Positions 44,924 through 53,607 are shown, counted from the stretch's first letter. The stretch: 64,000 bases of DNA from Segatella baroniae B14 (GCF_022024235.1 NZ_CP091800.1:610001-674000); one strand, 5' to 3'. Notes: a model not told the origin generated them from the letters alone. Translations and numbers: made by a program.

Positions 44924-45910
44924 ATGAAAACATCTATTAGAAAGAGAATAAAGACGGCTCTTATATCTAACATTTTAACTCCCCTTCTTTTGGGAGGGGT
45001 AGGGGGAGGTCTTCTCACTGCCTGTTATCACGACAAGCATGAGTTCCAGCCCAATGAGTACGACGGAGAGTCTGTGGGATATGTCACTCCCCAACTTCTT
45101 TGGGAAAATGAGTCCGACTCAGCAGCCATCAGTTCCATTGATCATCTTTCTTTCCAGATAAAGGGCAATAATGGTGTCACCCGTTCCCGCTCCTTCTCCT
45201 CTGTAAAGGGAAGTGCAGACTGGCTGCAGCAGTTGCCGGCAGGGGAGTATGATATTCTTGTCACGGCCGATATGGACGAATCATCCGGCTACCAGTTGGT
45301 CAGCAGCGGTTCTTCTTCATCCAATAGCCTCACTCCAACCAGCGTATCATTGCAGGATTTCGCCTCGTCTCCCCGCCAGTCGTGGTATGCCGTGACCCAC
45401 GTCACCATCCTCGACGGGCAGATCACCGTGGCAGACTTTACGTTGCAACGCCTGCTGTCTACGCTCACCGTCAACGTGACGGGTGTGCCTTCAGGTACCA
45501 AGGTGGCTATTGCCGTGGAGAAGGTCGCAGCAAGTGTCATGCTCACCGAGAAAGATGCCAACGGGCGCTACGGTGTGCCGATGTCAGAGCAGACCATTGC
45601 CGACTTCGGCTCCCTTTCTCCTACAGCCGATGATGCCACCACGCTCCGTCTGGACGGCAAGCGCCTGCTTCCTACAGCAGCCGGCGAGAGCCGTACACAG
45701 TTTCGTATCACCACCACCGCTGCCGATGGCAATGTGCTAGTATCTACCGCCGACTGTCCACGTATGGAACTTGGCATGTACTACACTATGAACTTCGATT
45801 ATGCCTCCCTTGCTCCTTATATGCGTTTCGAGGCTATGACCATCAACGACTGGCAGGAGGGCTGGAGTTTCACTGGCGAAATACTTAATCCAACTAATAA
45901 TTTAAGATAA
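44924..45910 (+). CDS. FimB/Mfa2-like anchor lipoprotein
   Basis: 328 residues. The lipoprotein signal ends LLTACYHD, followed by beta-rich fimbrial domains (SIDHLSFQIKGNNGVTRSRS, LSTLTVNVTGVPSGTKVAIA) and the C-terminal MTINDWQEGWSF common to fimbrillin-type proteins. In Porphyromonas such proteins cap or anchor the fimbria at the outer membrane; the same role is inferred. The signal peptide contains an odd LLLGGVGGGLL segment encoded by a G/C-rich hairpin repeat. It lies between the OmpA-like gene and the first fimbrillin. Confidence 0.75.
   Translation: MKTSIRKRIKTALISNILTPLLLGGVGGGLLTACYHDKHEFQPNEYDGESVGYVTPQLLWENESDSAAISSIDHLSFQIKGNNGVTRSRSFSSVKGSADWLQQLPAGEYDILVTADMDESSGYQLVSSGSSSSNSLTPTSVSLQDFASSPRQSWYAVTHVTILDGQITVADFTLQRLLSTLTVNVTGVPSGTKVAIAVEKVAASVMLTEKDANGRYGVPMSEQTIADFGSLSPTADDATTLRLDGKRLLPTAAGESRTQFRITTTAADGNVLVSTADCPRMELGMYYTMNFDYASLAPYMRFEAMTINDWQEGWSFTGEILNPTNNLR
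44979..45012. repeat. CTCCCC/GGGAGGGG hairpin repeat inside a coding sequence
   Basis: CTCCCCTTC-TTTTG-GGAGGGG followed by TAGGGGGAGG lies in frame within the signal peptide of the anchor lipoprotein. I recall closely similar G-rich palindromes scattered in intergenic DNA of Bacteroidetes genomes; here it is translated as TPLLLGGVGGG. Confidence 0.6.
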
Positions 45911-45928
45911 CTAAAAGCATATAACAAA

Positions 45929-46825
45929 ATGATTAAAGCTTTAAGAATTATCCCATTCGCTGCTCTCGGTCTGTTGACCGTGGCATGTAGCAGCGATGAC
46001 GCGACTTCTGCTGGGCAGCAAGCCGCCAAGAATATCACCATCGAGGCGAATATCGGTGCTATGACCCGTGCCACGACCACAGGCAACACCACGGTGTTCG
46101 ACACGGGTGATGGTGTCAGTATCTATGCCTGGACAGGCTCTGCCACAGCCGTTCCTGCCAACCGTGTGGTAGATGGTGTAGTAAACAGTCTCGGTGCCGA
46201 CGGCAAGTGGACACCTGCCACGCCTATGCTTTGGGCCGACATGGTGACCGCCCACTATTTCCTCGGTATCTATCCTGCACGCACAGTGACCGACTTCACT
46301 GCCGACCTTTACACGGTGGACAACACCAAGTATGAGCAGAGCGACCTGCTTGTGGCACGCCAGATGAGCGGACTCGTGGCCATGCAGAACCCCGTTTCGC
46401 TGACCTTCGACCACGCTATGTCGAAGCTCTATGTCAATCTGAACTTCCGCAACCAGTGGGACGCAGCCCCTGAAGTGGCTTCCTGCGAGGCCACGGCTGC
46501 CAAGACCTGTACCATTGACTATCTGGCCAAGACCTACGCTGCCGGTGATCAGGCAGCTGTCGCCCTTGCCGCCAAGGACGCTGCCGAGGGCTATGCCCGC
46601 AGCTTCAGCGGCATCATGATTCCGCAGACGGGCTTCCGCACCGTCACGCTCACCATCGACGGTCAGTCCTTCACCTACACCCACGACGCTGACATCCCCC
46701 TCGAGGCCGGCAAGTATACCACACTGAACCTCATCGTTGGCCGCAACAAGATTGAGGTTGGCGAGGTGAGCATCAACGACTGGACCGAAGGCACCACCAT
46801 CAGTGGCGGACAGGCACTTCAGTAA
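45929..46825 (+). CDS. fimbrillin-family lipoprotein (fimbrial subunit), copy 1 gene a
   Basis: 298 residues. The signal ends LLTVACSSDD (lipidated Cys near 20), followed by a beta-sandwich typical of the fimbrillin A/Mfa-like family (TRATTTGNTTVFDTGDGVSI, FDHAMSKLYVNLNF) and ending INDWTEGTTISGGQALQ. Such subunits are exported as lipoproteins, cleaved by an Arg-specific protease and polymerised by donor-strand exchange; the basic TRATT site fits. Codon use is GC-rich relative to the AT-rich DNA upstream. A deleted copy of this gene lies at 49489. Confidence 0.85.
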   Translation: MIKALRIIPFAALGLLTVACSSDDATSAGQQAAKNITIEANIGAMTRATTTGNTTVFDTGDGVSIYAWTGSATAVPANRVVDGVVNSLGADGKWTPATPMLWADMVTAHYFLGIYPARTVTDFTADLYTVDNTKYEQSDLLVARQMSGLVAMQNPVSLTFDHAMSKLYVNLNFRNQWDAAPEVASCEATAAKTCTIDYLAKTYAAGDQAAVALAAKDAAEGYARSFSGIMIPQTGFRTVTLTIDGQSFTYTHDADIPLEAGKYTTLNLIVGRNKIEVGEVSINDWTEGTTISGGQALQ

Positions 46826-46904
46826 GAGCCCCACTTTTGCCTCTCTGGCGAGGAGGGCTCCCATCTACAACAATTCAATATTTTTAATTTAAAGCAATAC
46901 CATT

Positions 46905-47930
46905 ATGAAAATCAAAAACATTTTCTTTGCAGCTGCAGCAGCTATGGCGCTGACGGCATGTTCCAGCGACGATGCTATCGAGACCGTACAGCAGCAGTCG
47001 CAGTTCCCTGAGGATGGTGTAATCCGCTTCACCACCAACTTGAATGATGCTGCAGATGCAGAAACCCGCGCCAGCATCACCAGCAGTGATGTGAACCAGA
47101 ACGGTCAGCAGTTCCAGGTGAAGATAGTCAACCCCGCATCGGCCACCTACAGCTACTTCAATACCGTACAGTACGACGGCACTGAGTGGACACCCATAAA
47201 CCGTATGCTCTGGCAGAACGACTATCAGAGCATCTTCGTGACCGCTGCCTACAAGCAGGGCAAGACATTCACCGACGGAGAGTTCGTCAACGGTGCCAGC
47301 CTCACCGTGGCTGCCGACCAGAGCACCGAGGCCCTTCTGAAGCAGCAGGACTTGTTGACCATGCCGACTAAGACCATTGCCAACCCTTCTATCGAGCAGA
47401 CACTGCTGCAGAACGGCAAACTGGTCATCAACTTCTATCACGCACTGGCGAAGCTCGACGTGACGCTCGACCTGGCCAACGAGTTCTATAAGGTAGATCC
47501 GAAGCTGAACAAAGCCACCGACATCACCGAGTTCACCATCAGTGGCACCAACGCCGGCTACCAGTTCAATGCCATGGAGACTGCCAACGAGAACTACGGC
47601 ACCGTGACCGCTGCCACCACTCCCGTTGCTGCCGACATCCTCGCTAACCAGAGCGCTTTCACTGCAGCCACCGAGACGAACCAGCACAGCACGGCCACCT
47701 ACGAGAGCATCGTAGTGCCACAGCAGATTGCCGCCGGTGCCCTGACCATCTCGTTCAAGATCGGTACACGCTCGTTCTCTTGGACCAACATCGAGGCCAT
47801 CACCCTGGAGCAGGGCAAGCACTACACGCTGCCTCTCACCGTAGGCTATGACACCGTGACCCTCAATGCCCTCGCCTTCAGCGCCAGCCCATGGGAAGAC
47901 CAGCTTGGCGATAACCTCGGCACAGAGTAA
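46905..47930 (+). CDS. fimbrillin-family lipoprotein, copy 1 gene b
   Basis: 341 residues. Signal MALTACSSDD, an early TRASITSSD cleavage-like site and two beta domains (LVINFYHALAKLDVTLDLAN, ATYESIVVPQQIAAGALTIS) with C-terminal SASPWEDQLGDNLGTE. It is a fimbrillin-like structural or accessory subunit. About 90 percent of residues are shared with the gene at 49706 by eye; the differences cluster near residues 65-110 and around 230. It follows gene a by 79 bases. Confidence 0.85.
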   Translation: MKIKNIFFAAAAAMALTACSSDDAIETVQQQSQFPEDGVIRFTTNLNDAADAETRASITSSDVNQNGQQFQVKIVNPASATYSYFNTVQYDGTEWTPINRMLWQNDYQSIFVTAAYKQGKTFTDGEFVNGASLTVAADQSTEALLKQQDLLTMPTKTIANPSIEQTLLQNGKLVINFYHALAKLDVTLDLANEFYKVDPKLNKATDITEFTISGTNAGYQFNAMETANENYGTVTAATTPVAADILANQSAFTAATETNQHSTATYESIVVPQQIAAGALTISFKIGTRSFSWTNIEAITLEQGKHYTLPLTVGYDTVTLNALAFSASPWEDQLGDNLGTE

Positions 47931-47994
47931 GTTTTAACAGGTCAAAATGTTGTGATAACGATATAACGTAATAACGAAAAAAGAAACAATCAAT

Positions 47995-49257
47995 ATGAAA
48001 GCAACAAAATATCTTTCCATGGCAGCCCTCGCCCTCATGGGTGTACTCGCTAGCTGCCAGAGCGACGATGAGGCTGTTAGCATCACCCGTCCGAATAATG
48101 CCGTGAGTGTTAACTTCTCCGTAGGCTCGCTCCAGGGTACTACCCGTAGCAATGCCGCTGCCACCGACGACACGCAGCGCCAGTTCAACCAAGGCGACCA
48201 AATCAGCGTCAGCACCAACGATCAGGAGGCCGTCATCTTCCACTGTACGTCAACCGAAAACCAGACTTGGACTGAGGCCGAGGCCAATAAGTTCCTCCTC
48301 TGGACACAGCCTATGCTCTCCTTCTCGGCTTACTATCCTTTAACCACTGGCACGTCGATGACCGGCTTCACCCTGCCTACCGACCAGAGCAGCGTGGAGA
48401 ATATCGCCCTCGCTGACTACATGACCCGCCAGAAGATCATCTCCCGTCCTGAGGGCGGCAGCGACATCCAGATGCAACTGGAGCGCAAGATGGCGCGCGT
48501 CATTGTCCGCATCAGCGGCTTCGGCGACCAGTACGATGACGACGAGAAGACCGTCAGCAACGTAAGTATCTACAGCGAAGCCAGCGGCATTGAAAACGGC
48601 TATCCCACGGGCAGCAGCACCGAAATCCTGCCATACGCACAGGGCAACGGTGGCTTGAACACCACCTACACCGCCCTCGTCGTGCCTGGCTATGGTGACG
48701 GCTCCGCCGACTTCATCGCCCTGACCGACGGCGAAAGCAGAACCCTCCTCGTGAAGGGCATCCCTGAGATGCAGGCAGGCCATAGCTACACCTTCGACCT
48801 CGTAGTGGGTAAGAACAAGATTGAGGTGGCAAGCGTCACCGTACAGGACTGGGCCACCGGCGAGATACTCGCAGGAGGACAGGCTGAAGAAGAGGTCAGC
48901 GTCATTGTCCCAGCCACCATCACCGTAACGTGGAACAAAGATGATATAACCGGAACCGGCTATGGAAAATCTTTCACCAAGGACGGTGTCACTATAACTG
49001 CCGAGGATATAGACTTCGAGTATAAGAATTTCATGCATGGCGGAACAATCTCCACCACCCTCGGCAACTTCACCAAGATTGAAGTAACAGCTGATGATAT
49101 TCATGAATTTTCAGGCACAGGCTGGTCGGGCAGCAATAAAAAACAGACCTGGACCGGCACTCCTGCCTCCAGCGTATCGTTCAGCGGCAATATTATAGGT
49201 ATGGTGCCGTATAGCGGCAATATTAATTTTGTGTTCACCATTGAGCCGACGAACTGA
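47995..49257 (+). CDS. fimbrillin-family lipoprotein, copy 1 gene c (tip-like)
   Basis: 420 residues. The signal is LMGVLASCQSDD; a fimbrillin-like domain runs from 20 to about 295 (SVGSLQGTTRSNAAATDDTQ, MQLERKMARVIVRISGFGDQ, VTVQDWATGEILAGGQA). A unique C-terminal domain of about 120 residues (ATITVTWNKDDITGTGYGKS onward) is not shared with the paralogue at 50793. Different C-terminal modules on a shared body suggest alternative tip or adhesive subunits; inference. It is followed by the structured element at 49329. Confidence 0.83.
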   Translation: MKATKYLSMAALALMGVLASCQSDDEAVSITRPNNAVSVNFSVGSLQGTTRSNAAATDDTQRQFNQGDQISVSTNDQEAVIFHCTSTENQTWTEAEANKFLLWTQPMLSFSAYYPLTTGTSMTGFTLPTDQSSVENIALADYMTRQKIISRPEGGSDIQMQLERKMARVIVRISGFGDQYDDDEKTVSNVSIYSEASGIENGYPTGSSTEILPYAQGNGGLNTTYTALVVPGYGDGSADFIALTDGESRTLLVKGIPEMQAGHSYTFDLVVGKNKIEVASVTVQDWATGEILAGGQAEEEVSVIVPATITVTWNKDDITGTGYGKSFTKDGVTITAEDIDFEYKNFMHGGTISTTLGNFTKIEVTADDIHEFSGTGWSGSNKKQTWTGTPASSVSFSGNIIGMVPYSGNINFVFTIEPTN

Positions 49258-49328
49258 ACGCTCCCCGCTCGGGTTCTGTACCACGCGTGAGGTAAACGAT
49301 ATCGTTCTTTGAACAAATGTGACAGATT

Positions 49329-49482
49329 CTTGCAAGCACAATACCGTCTGACGGCACAGGCTCGCCAGACGGTAAGGGCAAAGTCACAGCGTGATGTGGG
49401 AGCAACCCTCACATCACGTGACCATAGCAAGCACGACCAAGCCGCTCGGAAGTCCTCATGAGAAGATTCCCGGGCGGCTTTT
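49329..49482 (+). ncRNA. candidate structured RNA with terminator after fimbrillin copy 1
   Basis: A closing stem CTTGC/GCAAG (49329-49333 with 49427-49431) encloses two strong hairpins: CCGTCTG...CAGACGG and CGTGATGTG...CACATCACG. It is followed by GCCGCTCGGAAG...TTCCCGGGCGGCTTTT (49441-49482), a rho-independent terminator. The whole block recurs at 52717 with few changes. It may be a 3' UTR structure or a separate small RNA; no promoter of its own was seen. No known RNA family is recognised. Confidence 0.55.
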
Positions 49483-49488
49483 AACAAA

Positions 49489-49626
49489 ATGATTAAAGCT
49501 TTAAGAATTATCCCATTCGCTGCTCTCGGTCTGTTGACCGTGGCATGTAGCAGCGATGACGCGACTTCTGCCGGGCAGCAAGCCGCCAAGAATATCACCA
49601 TCAGTGCCGGACAGGCACTTCAGTAA
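49489..49626 (+). pseudogene. 45-codon minigene: fimbrillin a with 760-base internal deletion
   Basis: The first 38 codons and the last 7 codons of the fimbrillin at 45929 are joined in frame (signal MIKALRIIPFAALGLLTVAC then SSDD... and SAGQALQ, stop). The junction lies at ACCATC, present at both deletion ends (near 46044 and 46796). The product would be a bare lipoprotein of about 25 residues after processing. It could still be expressed, but no function is expected. Confidence 0.85.
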
Positions 49627-49705
49627 GAGTCCCACTTTTGCCTCTCTGGCGAGGAGGGCTCCCATCGACAATAATTCAATATTTTTAATTTAAAGCAATA
49701 CCATT

Positions 49706-50728
49706 ATGAAAATCAAAAACATTTTCTTCGCAGCTGCAGCAGCTATGGCGCTGACGGCATGTTCCAGCGACGATGCTATCGAGACCGTACAGCAGCAGTC
49801 GCAGTTCCCTGAGGATGGTGTAATCCGCTTCACCACCAACTTGAATGATGCTGCAGATGCAGAAACCCGCGCTAGCATCACCAGCAGCGACCTGAACCAG
49901 GCCTACCAGCAGTTCCAGGTGATGATTATCAACCCTAACTCGGGCATCTACAGCTACTTCAATACCGTAGAGTACGATGGCACGGAGTGGACGCCCCTGG
50001 AGCGTATGCTCTGGCAGAACAACACGCAGAGCATCACCGTGACCGCCGCCTACAAGCAGGGTAAGACATTCACCGACGGAGAGTTCGTCAACGGTGCCAG
50101 CCTCACCGTGGCTGCCGACCAGAGCACCGAGGCCCTTCTGAAGCAGCAGGACTTGCTGACCATGCCGACTAAGACCATTGCCAACCCTTCTACCGAGCAG
50201 ACACTGCTGCAGAACGGCAAACTGGTCATCAACTTCTACCACGCACTGGCGAAGCTCGACGTGACGCTCGACCTGGCCAACGAGTTCTATAAGGTAGATC
50301 CGAAGCTGAACCACGCTACCGACATCACCGATTTTACCATCAGCGGCACCAACGCCGGCTACCAGTTCAAGGCCATGGAGACTGCCAACGAGAACTACGG
50401 TACTGTGATCGTCACCGCTTCGACCGCTGTCGACATCCTCGCTAACCAGAGCGCTTTCACTGCAGCTACCGAGACGAACCAGCACAGCACGGCCACCTAT
50501 GAGAGCATCGTCGTGCCTCAGACCATCGCCGCCGGCCAGCTGACCGTATCGTTCAAGATCGGTACACGCTCGTTCTCTTGGACCAACATCGAGGCCATCA
50601 CCCTGGAGCAGGGCAAGCACTACACGCTGCCTCTCACCGTAGGCTATGACACCGTGACCCTCAATGCCCGCGCCTTCAGCGCCAGCCCATGGGAAGACCA
50701 GCTTGGCGATAACCTCGGTACAGAGTAA
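49706..50728 (+). CDS. fimbrillin-family lipoprotein, copy 2 gene b'
   Basis: 340 residues, a paralogue of the gene at 46905. The signal, the first 55 residues and most of residues 110-220 are identical; differences sit at VMIINPNSGIYSYFNTVEYD, LERMLWQNNTQSITVTAAYK and IVTASTAVDILA. The leader sequence between genes is also nearly identical, so the pair arose by segmental duplication. Subunit role as for 46905. Confidence 0.85.
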   Translation: MKIKNIFFAAAAAMALTACSSDDAIETVQQQSQFPEDGVIRFTTNLNDAADAETRASITSSDLNQAYQQFQVMIINPNSGIYSYFNTVEYDGTEWTPLERMLWQNNTQSITVTAAYKQGKTFTDGEFVNGASLTVAADQSTEALLKQQDLLTMPTKTIANPSTEQTLLQNGKLVINFYHALAKLDVTLDLANEFYKVDPKLNHATDITDFTISGTNAGYQFKAMETANENYGTVIVTASTAVDILANQSAFTAATETNQHSTATYESIVVPQTIAAGQLTVSFKIGTRSFSWTNIEAITLEQGKHYTLPLTVGYDTVTLNARAFSASPWEDQLGDNLGTE

Positions 50729-50792
50729 GTTTTAACAGGTCAAAATGTCGTGATAACGATATAACGTAATAACGAAAAAAGAAACAATCAAT

Positions 50793-52319
50793 ATGAAAGC
50801 AACAAAATATCTTTCCATGGCAGCCCTCGCCCTCATGGGTGTACTCGCCAGCTGCCAGAGCGACGATGAGGCTGTTAGCATCACCCGTCCGAATAATGCC
50901 GTGAGTGTTAACTTCTCCGTAGGCTCGCTCCAGGGTACTACCCGTAGCAATGCCGCTGCCACCGACGACACGCAGCGCCAGTTCAACCAAGGCGACCAAA
51001 TCAGCGTCAGCACCAACGATCAGGAGGCCGTCATCTTCCACTGTACGTCAACCGAAAACCAGACTTGGACTGAGGCCGAGGCCAATAAGTTCCTCCTCTG
51101 GACACAGCCTATGCTCTCCTTCTCGGCCTACTATCCTGTGACCACCGGCACGTCGATGACCACCTTCACCATGCCCGCCGACCAGAGCAGCGAGGCAAAG
51201 ATAGCCCTCGCCGACTACATGACGCGCCAGCAGAACATCTCCCGTCCTGAGGGCGGCAGCGACATCCAGATGCAACTGGAGCGCAAAATGGCCCGCGTCA
51301 TCGTACGCATCAGCGGCTTCGGCAGCCAGTACCGTGATGACCAGAAGACCGTCAGCAACGTAAGCATCTACAGCGAAGCCAGCGGCATTGAAAACGGCAA
51401 TTCCACGGGCAGCAGCACTGAAATCACCCCATACGCACAGGGCGACGGTGGTCAAGGCTCTACCTACACCGCCCTCGTAGTGCCTGGCTATGGTGACAGC
51501 GGCGCCCGCTTCATCACCCTGACCGACGGCGAAGGCAGCACCCTCCTCGTGAAGGGCATCCCAGAACTGGAGGCAGGCAACAGCTACACCTTCAACCTCG
51601 TAGTGGGTAAGAACAGGATTGAGGTGGCAAGCGTCACCGTACAGGACTGGACCACCGGCGAGATACTCGCAGGAGGACAGGCACAGGAGGTCAGCGCCAG
51701 CGTAACCGCCATCACGCTCAACAAGACCGAGACGCAGCTTGGCGTGGGTAATACTGAAACGCTCAGCGTGAGCAGCGTTACGCCTGACAACGCTACCGAC
51801 CAGACCGTGACATGGTCAAGCGACAACCCTTCCGTCGCCACCGTTGATGCCTCGACGGGCGAAGTGACTGGCGTGGCCAAGGGTACGGCCAACATCACCG
51901 CCACGGCCAACGACGGCAGCGGCGTATCGGCCACCTGTGCAGTCAATGTCTCCACACTGGCTGCTGCCTTCGTCAACGGAGCCGTCATCAAGGTCTACTT
52001 CAAGTGGGACGGTAATATCGCAGGTGATTACGTCCAGGGCACCTATGGCTATGGTTCGTTTGAAGCCGACAAGGGCGGCAACAAATGGAGCCTTGACGAC
52101 GACGCCGTCTACAGGGTAGTGAAGAGCGGCAATAACATCACCATCAGCGCAGGCTTTTATGATTATGAGTATGAAGGCATGGAGTGGACGTTCAATGCCG
52201 CCAGCGACACCTATACCTATACTCCTGGTCTCTATGTCAGCTCAGAGCCTAACGACTATGGTCTCATTTCTGTCACACTGAACGGCATTGACATCACCGA
52301 CAAGCTGACGAAGCAGTGA
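50793..52319 (+). CDS. fimbrillin-family lipoprotein with Big2 domain, copy 2 gene c'
   Basis: 508 residues. Residues 1-295 match the gene at 47995 closely. Then comes a bacterial Ig-like Big2 domain (about 303-385: AITLNKTETQLGVGNTETLS, TWSSDNPSVATVDASTGEVT, GVAKGTANITATANDGSG) and a unique domain of about 115 residues (IKVYFKWDGNIAGDYVQGTY onward). Big2 domains act as rigid stalks in adhesins, so this copy would present a longer tip. C-terminal module exchange relative to 47995 is evident. Confidence 0.85.
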   Translation: MKATKYLSMAALALMGVLASCQSDDEAVSITRPNNAVSVNFSVGSLQGTTRSNAAATDDTQRQFNQGDQISVSTNDQEAVIFHCTSTENQTWTEAEANKFLLWTQPMLSFSAYYPVTTGTSMTTFTMPADQSSEAKIALADYMTRQQNISRPEGGSDIQMQLERKMARVIVRISGFGSQYRDDQKTVSNVSIYSEASGIENGNSTGSSTEITPYAQGDGGQGSTYTALVVPGYGDSGARFITLTDGEGSTLLVKGIPELEAGNSYTFNLVVGKNRIEVASVTVQDWTTGEILAGGQAQEVSASVTAITLNKTETQLGVGNTETLSVSSVTPDNATDQTVTWSSDNPSVATVDASTGEVTGVAKGTANITATANDGSGVSATCAVNVSTLAAAFVNGAVIKVYFKWDGNIAGDYVQGTYGYGSFEADKGGNKWSLDDDAVYRVVKSGNNITISAGFYDYEYEGMEWTFNAASDTYTYTPGLYVSSEPNDYGLISVTLNGIDITDKLTKQ

Positions 52320-52326
52320 TCCCGCT

Positions 52327-52469
52327 CGGTCGGATTTGCCGCTCCAGCTCTGCTGGCTTGCTACCGAAGGGACGCAAGAATCCGACCGCAGTGAATATAA
52401 GTATTTGAAATGCGATTTTGCGGACTGTAAGTCCTGATACTCGTAGCAGTCGGATTTCAAATCCGACTG
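52327..52469. repeat. structured inverted repeats after the last fimbrillin
   Basis: CGGTCGGATT (52327) pairs with AATCCGACCG (52379-52388) around an inner CCAGC-TCT-GCTGG hairpin. A second perfect palindrome, CAGTCGGATTT-C-AAATCCGACTG, lies at 52447-52469. The rest of 52470-52700 is GC-rich and has no convincing gene. Confidence 0.6.
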
Positions 52470-52716
52470 AACCAAACCCAAGGTGGGCGGCCCCGTCGCC
52501 ACGGCGCACGGACGGCCGTCCTCCCTTCTGAATAGCGACAAGAACAGCGTTCTTTGGGCTTCGCCCGAAAAACACCATCGCCTCAGCATAGCGCGAGCAA
52601 GCTCGGCTCTGCATTGGATAAATCGCTCACGCTCGGCAATTTGAGAGCGCGCTCTCACTGCCCTCGCTTAATCGCGATTTTCGGCTCAAGTGTTCTTTGA
52701 ATAAATGACACAGATT

Positions 52717-52873
52717 CTTGCTGGGCACAATACCGTCTGACAGCACAGGCTCGCCAGACGGTAAGGGCAAAGTCACAGCGTGATGTGGGAGCAACCCTCA
52801 CATCACGTGACCATAGCAAGATGCAACGACGCCGCTCGGGAGTCCTCATGAGAAGGCTTCCGGGCGGCTTTTT
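52717..52873 (+). ncRNA. candidate structured RNA with terminator after fimbrillin copy 2
   Basis: Second copy of the element at 49329: outer stem CTTGCT/AGCAAG (52717-52722 with 52815-52820), the same two inner hairpins, and the terminator GCCGCTCGGGAG...CTTCCGGGCGGCTTTTT (52831-52873). Sequence changes between the copies mostly fall in loops or flanks. The upstream TTCTTTGAA(C/T)AAA is shared by both. Confidence 0.55.
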
Positions 52874-53030
52874 CGTGTCTAAGCGTCACAGCTGCTTCGT
52901 CTTGACGAAGACACCTTCCATGCGCTGACGATAAACACCAGTAGCATACAGCTTCACGAAGAAGCCATCCCTCACTTAACTCTCTAAAAAGTGACAACCT
53001 TTTTCCGTTAAGGTCATAGGATTTGACACA

Positions 53031-53376
53031 TTCGTTTGAAAAAATGCGTTGAGATAGTGGTTATTCGTTTGAAAAAATGCGTTGAGATAGTGATTATTCG
53101 TTTGAAAAAATGCGTTAAATAGTGATTATTCATTTGAAAAAGTGCGTTAAGATAGTGATTATTCGTTTGAAAAAGTGCGTTGAGATAGTGGTTATTCGTT
53201 TGAAAAAGTGCGTTAAGATAGTGATTATTCATTTGAAAAAGTGCGTTAAGATAGTGATTATTCGTTTGAAAAAGTGCGTTGAGATAGTGATTATTCGTTT
53301 GAAAAAGTGCGTTGAGATAGTGATTATTCGTTTGAAAAAGTGCGTTGAGATAGTGATTATTCGTTTGAAAAAGTGT
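53031..53376. repeat. 33-bp tandem repeat array, ten full units and a partial eleventh
   Basis: Units begin TTCGTTTGAAAAA(A/G)TGCGTT at 53031, 53064, 53097, 53129, 53162, 53195, 53228, 53261, 53294, 53327 and 53360. The third unit is one base short. Variation is limited to G/A positions. There are no spacers, so this is a minisatellite, not a CRISPR array. It runs straight into the ATPase remnant. Confidence 0.9.
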
Positions 53377-53468
53377 ATCCAGACATCACTGGGCTTCCGA
53401 TGGAAGGCAATGCCAAGGACAATGTTTTCAAAGTCTATATGTCCGATATTGGCTTGCCTTTCGTATAG
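53373..53468 (+). pseudogene. fragment of an AAA/DUF4143-type ATPase gene
   Basis: The plus frame reads KVYPDITGLPMEGNAKDNVF, then KVYMSDIGLPFV and stops at 53466-53468. The KDNVFKVYMSDIGL motif is typical of the C-terminal DUF4143 domain of AAA_14 ATPases such as the one at 63231. Its 5' boundary coincides with the end of the 33-bp repeats. Confidence 0.7.
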
Positions 53469-53607
53469 AAAATATGGGATTTTACTGAGAAAAAATGGCT
53501 TTCCGCTGAAATTGCAGCTTTGTCCATTTTACTTTTTCATCTTTTTCCGGTCTAATAGATTGTAAGCCGCAAGCATACGGCACAATGTATTCACGTGTAT
53601 TTATAAA

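Noticed and set aside
45941..50620. Long minus-strand open frames opposite the fimbrillin genes (for example 46884-47822 and 49685-50620, 310 codons)
   Set aside because: High GC at third codon positions creates open antisense frames; the sequences are G/V/L/H-rich without signals or domains, and both duplicated copies show them only because the sense genes are duplicated.
52242..52849. Minus-strand frames of 64-138 codons after the last fimbrillin
   Set aside because: They run through the structured non-coding region and the duplicated RNA element; composition is Arg/Ser-rich without domains.
53031..53376. Possible CRISPR array
   Set aside because: Units are contiguous with no variable spacers and no cas gene is nearby.
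53122..53565. 147-codon frame over the 33-bp repeats (VIIRLKKCVE repeats)
   Set aside because: A 33-base period is a multiple of three, so a repeat protein appears automatically. The 32-base unit breaks the frame, no start signal is seen, and the tail runs antisense or out of frame with the ATPase remnant.
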